Source of the DNA: Methyloprofundus sp.
GTDB lineage: Bacteria > Pseudomonadota > Gammaproteobacteria > Methylococcales > Methylomonadaceae
Reading direction: 5' to 3'
Length of the DNA stretch: 5,591 nt
NCBI GenBank assembly: GCA_030619185.1
Contig: JAUXBW010000154.1
Coordinates: forward strand, 1 to 5,591
Below, one piece after another: positions 5,079 to 5,591 of the stretch; positions within the stretch are counted from its first letter, which is position 1; every line of letters begins with the position of its first letter. Both the position numbers and the translations under genes were made by a program. Under the pieces are notes generated by a model. The model saw only the letters and a program-made list of their open reading frames with translations, had not been told where the DNA came from and made no database searches.

Positions 5079-5552
5079 ATGTTTCTACGCGCCCTCTTGG
5101 CTTTTCTAATGGTTCCCGTTGTGGTTGCCGGGATTGTTCCTTTTATACTCGCAATTTATGACCCATTCAAAACCAACGGGAGCCTAGCTGGGCTGCTTAT
5201 TATAAGTATTGGGCTGTTCATCCTTTTATGGTGTGTACGCGATTTTTATGTATCAGGAAAAGGCACTTTAGCGCCCTGGGATCCCCCAAAGCAGCTGGTT
5301 ACCGTTGGGCTTTATCGATATGTAAGAAACCCAATGTATGTAGGCGTGTTATTTATTCTATCTGGCTGGATCATTATCACTGCCTCACCTATTGTGTTAA
5401 GTTTTTCAGTCTTTATGTTTACTGCTTTTTACTTTAGAGTAAAAATGCATGAAGAGCCCTGGGCGGAAAGGACTTTTGCTCAAGAGTGGTTAGAATATAA
5501 ACAACATGTCCCTAGGTGGTTACCTCAGCTTAAGGGCTATTATCCTAGCTAA
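5079..5552 (+). CDS. Isoprenylcysteine carboxyl methyltransferase (ICMT/PEMT) family membrane protein
   Basis: 157 residues. Four hydrophobic segments are visible (about 3-27, 36-57, 86-103, 105-119), separated by the family's conserved loop GKGTLAPWDPPKQL (60-73) and GLYRYVRNPMYVG (77-89). The C-terminal cytoplasmic part has HEEPWAERTFAQEWLEYKQHVPRW (124-147), the usual EEP...F...Y...VPRW signature that binds S-adenosylmethionine in this family. Bacterial members are numerous, and their substrates are mostly unknown; protein prenylcysteine is not expected in bacteria. It has its own ribosome binding site and follows a T-run 71 bases after the oxidase gene. It may be a tailoring methyltransferase for the upstream product or simply an unrelated neighbour. 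Family assignment is firm; substrate is unknown. Confidence 0.88.
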   Translation: MFLRALLAFLMVPVVVAGIVPFILAIYDPFKTNGSLAGLLIISIGLFILLWCVRDFYVSGKGTLAPWDPPKQLVTVGLYRYVRNPMYVGVLFILSGWIIITASPIVLSFSVFMFTAFYFRVKMHEEPWAERTFAQEWLEYKQHVPRWLPQLKGYYPS

Positions 5553-5559
5553 TAGGAGC

Positions 5560-5575
5560 CCTCGCCTAGGCGAGG
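5560..5575. repeat. 16-bp perfect palindrome after the last gene, possible transcript-end hairpin
   Basis: CCTCGCCTAGGCGAGG is exactly self-complementary and starts eight bases after the TAA of the methyltransferase gene. As RNA it would form a short GC-rich stem with a very tight loop. The next bases (CAGTAGATACACGACC) contain no T-run, so it is not a standard intrinsic terminator. It may be another REP-like palindrome cut by the window edge. Confidence 0.5.
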
Positions 5576-5591
5576 CAGTAGATACACGACC

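Noticed and set aside
5228..5437. Forward open frame of 69 codons in another frame
   Set aside because: It is wholly inside the methyltransferase gene, whose conserved motifs are in the other frame.

Overview
The window looks like a gammaproteobacterial chromosome segment of moderate to low GC. This is inferred from a Tim44-like domain gene with gamma/betaproteobacterial character, a Pseudomonas-type REP palindrome and general codon use. A methanotroph-like relative (Methylococcales) is possible but cannot be shown from sequence alone. All convincing genes are on the + strand, and no gene-free stretch exceeds about 180 bases.

Layout. Bases 1-87 are the open-ended tail of an unrecognised reading frame. 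Bases 88-177 hold a striking 16-bp bulged hairpin and a 12-bp palindrome. At 178-552 lies a chimeric frame: its first ~15 codons read like the start of the molybdenum cofactor enzyme MogA, and the rest is the C-terminal part of a Tim44-like domain. A 16-bp inverted repeat fills the gap to 709. Then come a freestanding carrier protein (709-945), a condensation-superfamily acyltransferase overlapping it by ATGA (942-2267), a stand-alone amino-acid adenylation enzyme (2340-3779) and an acyl-CoA-dehydrogenase-fold flavoenzyme (3913-5007). After a T-rich gap with a proper Shine-Dalgarno site there is a membrane methyltransferase of the isoprenylcysteine carboxyl methyltransferase family (5079-5552), followed by a perfect 16-bp palindrome.

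How the genes work together. Carrier protein + adenylation enzyme + acyl-CoA-dehydrogenase-like oxidase is the trio that makes pyrrole-2-carboxyl-S-carrier protein from L-proline in pyoluteorin (PltL/PltF/PltE), prodiginine (RedO/RedM/RedW, PigG/PigI/PigA) and aminocoumarin (CloN5/N4/N3) pathways. Two independent sequence details support this reading. The ten pocket residues of the adenylation enzyme read D-L-F-Y-L-A-L-V-C-K, which I recall as the code of these prolyl ligases. The oxidase lacks the usual C-terminal catalytic Glu but has a Glu at the isovaleryl-CoA-dehydrogenase position, as reported for prolyl-carrier oxidases. The unusual member is the condensation-like enzyme, translationally coupled to the carrier protein; it is the obvious candidate to move the pyrroloyl (or dehydroprolyl) group to an unknown acceptor. 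No halogenase, polyketide synthase, PPTase or thioesterase is visible, so the product is unknown.

Each gap after 552, apart from the T-rich 71-base gap before the methyltransferase, contains its own palindromic repeat (577-634, 2278-2306, 3783-3897, 5560-5575). The four main ATG starts upstream of the methyltransferase lack a Shine-Dalgarno site.
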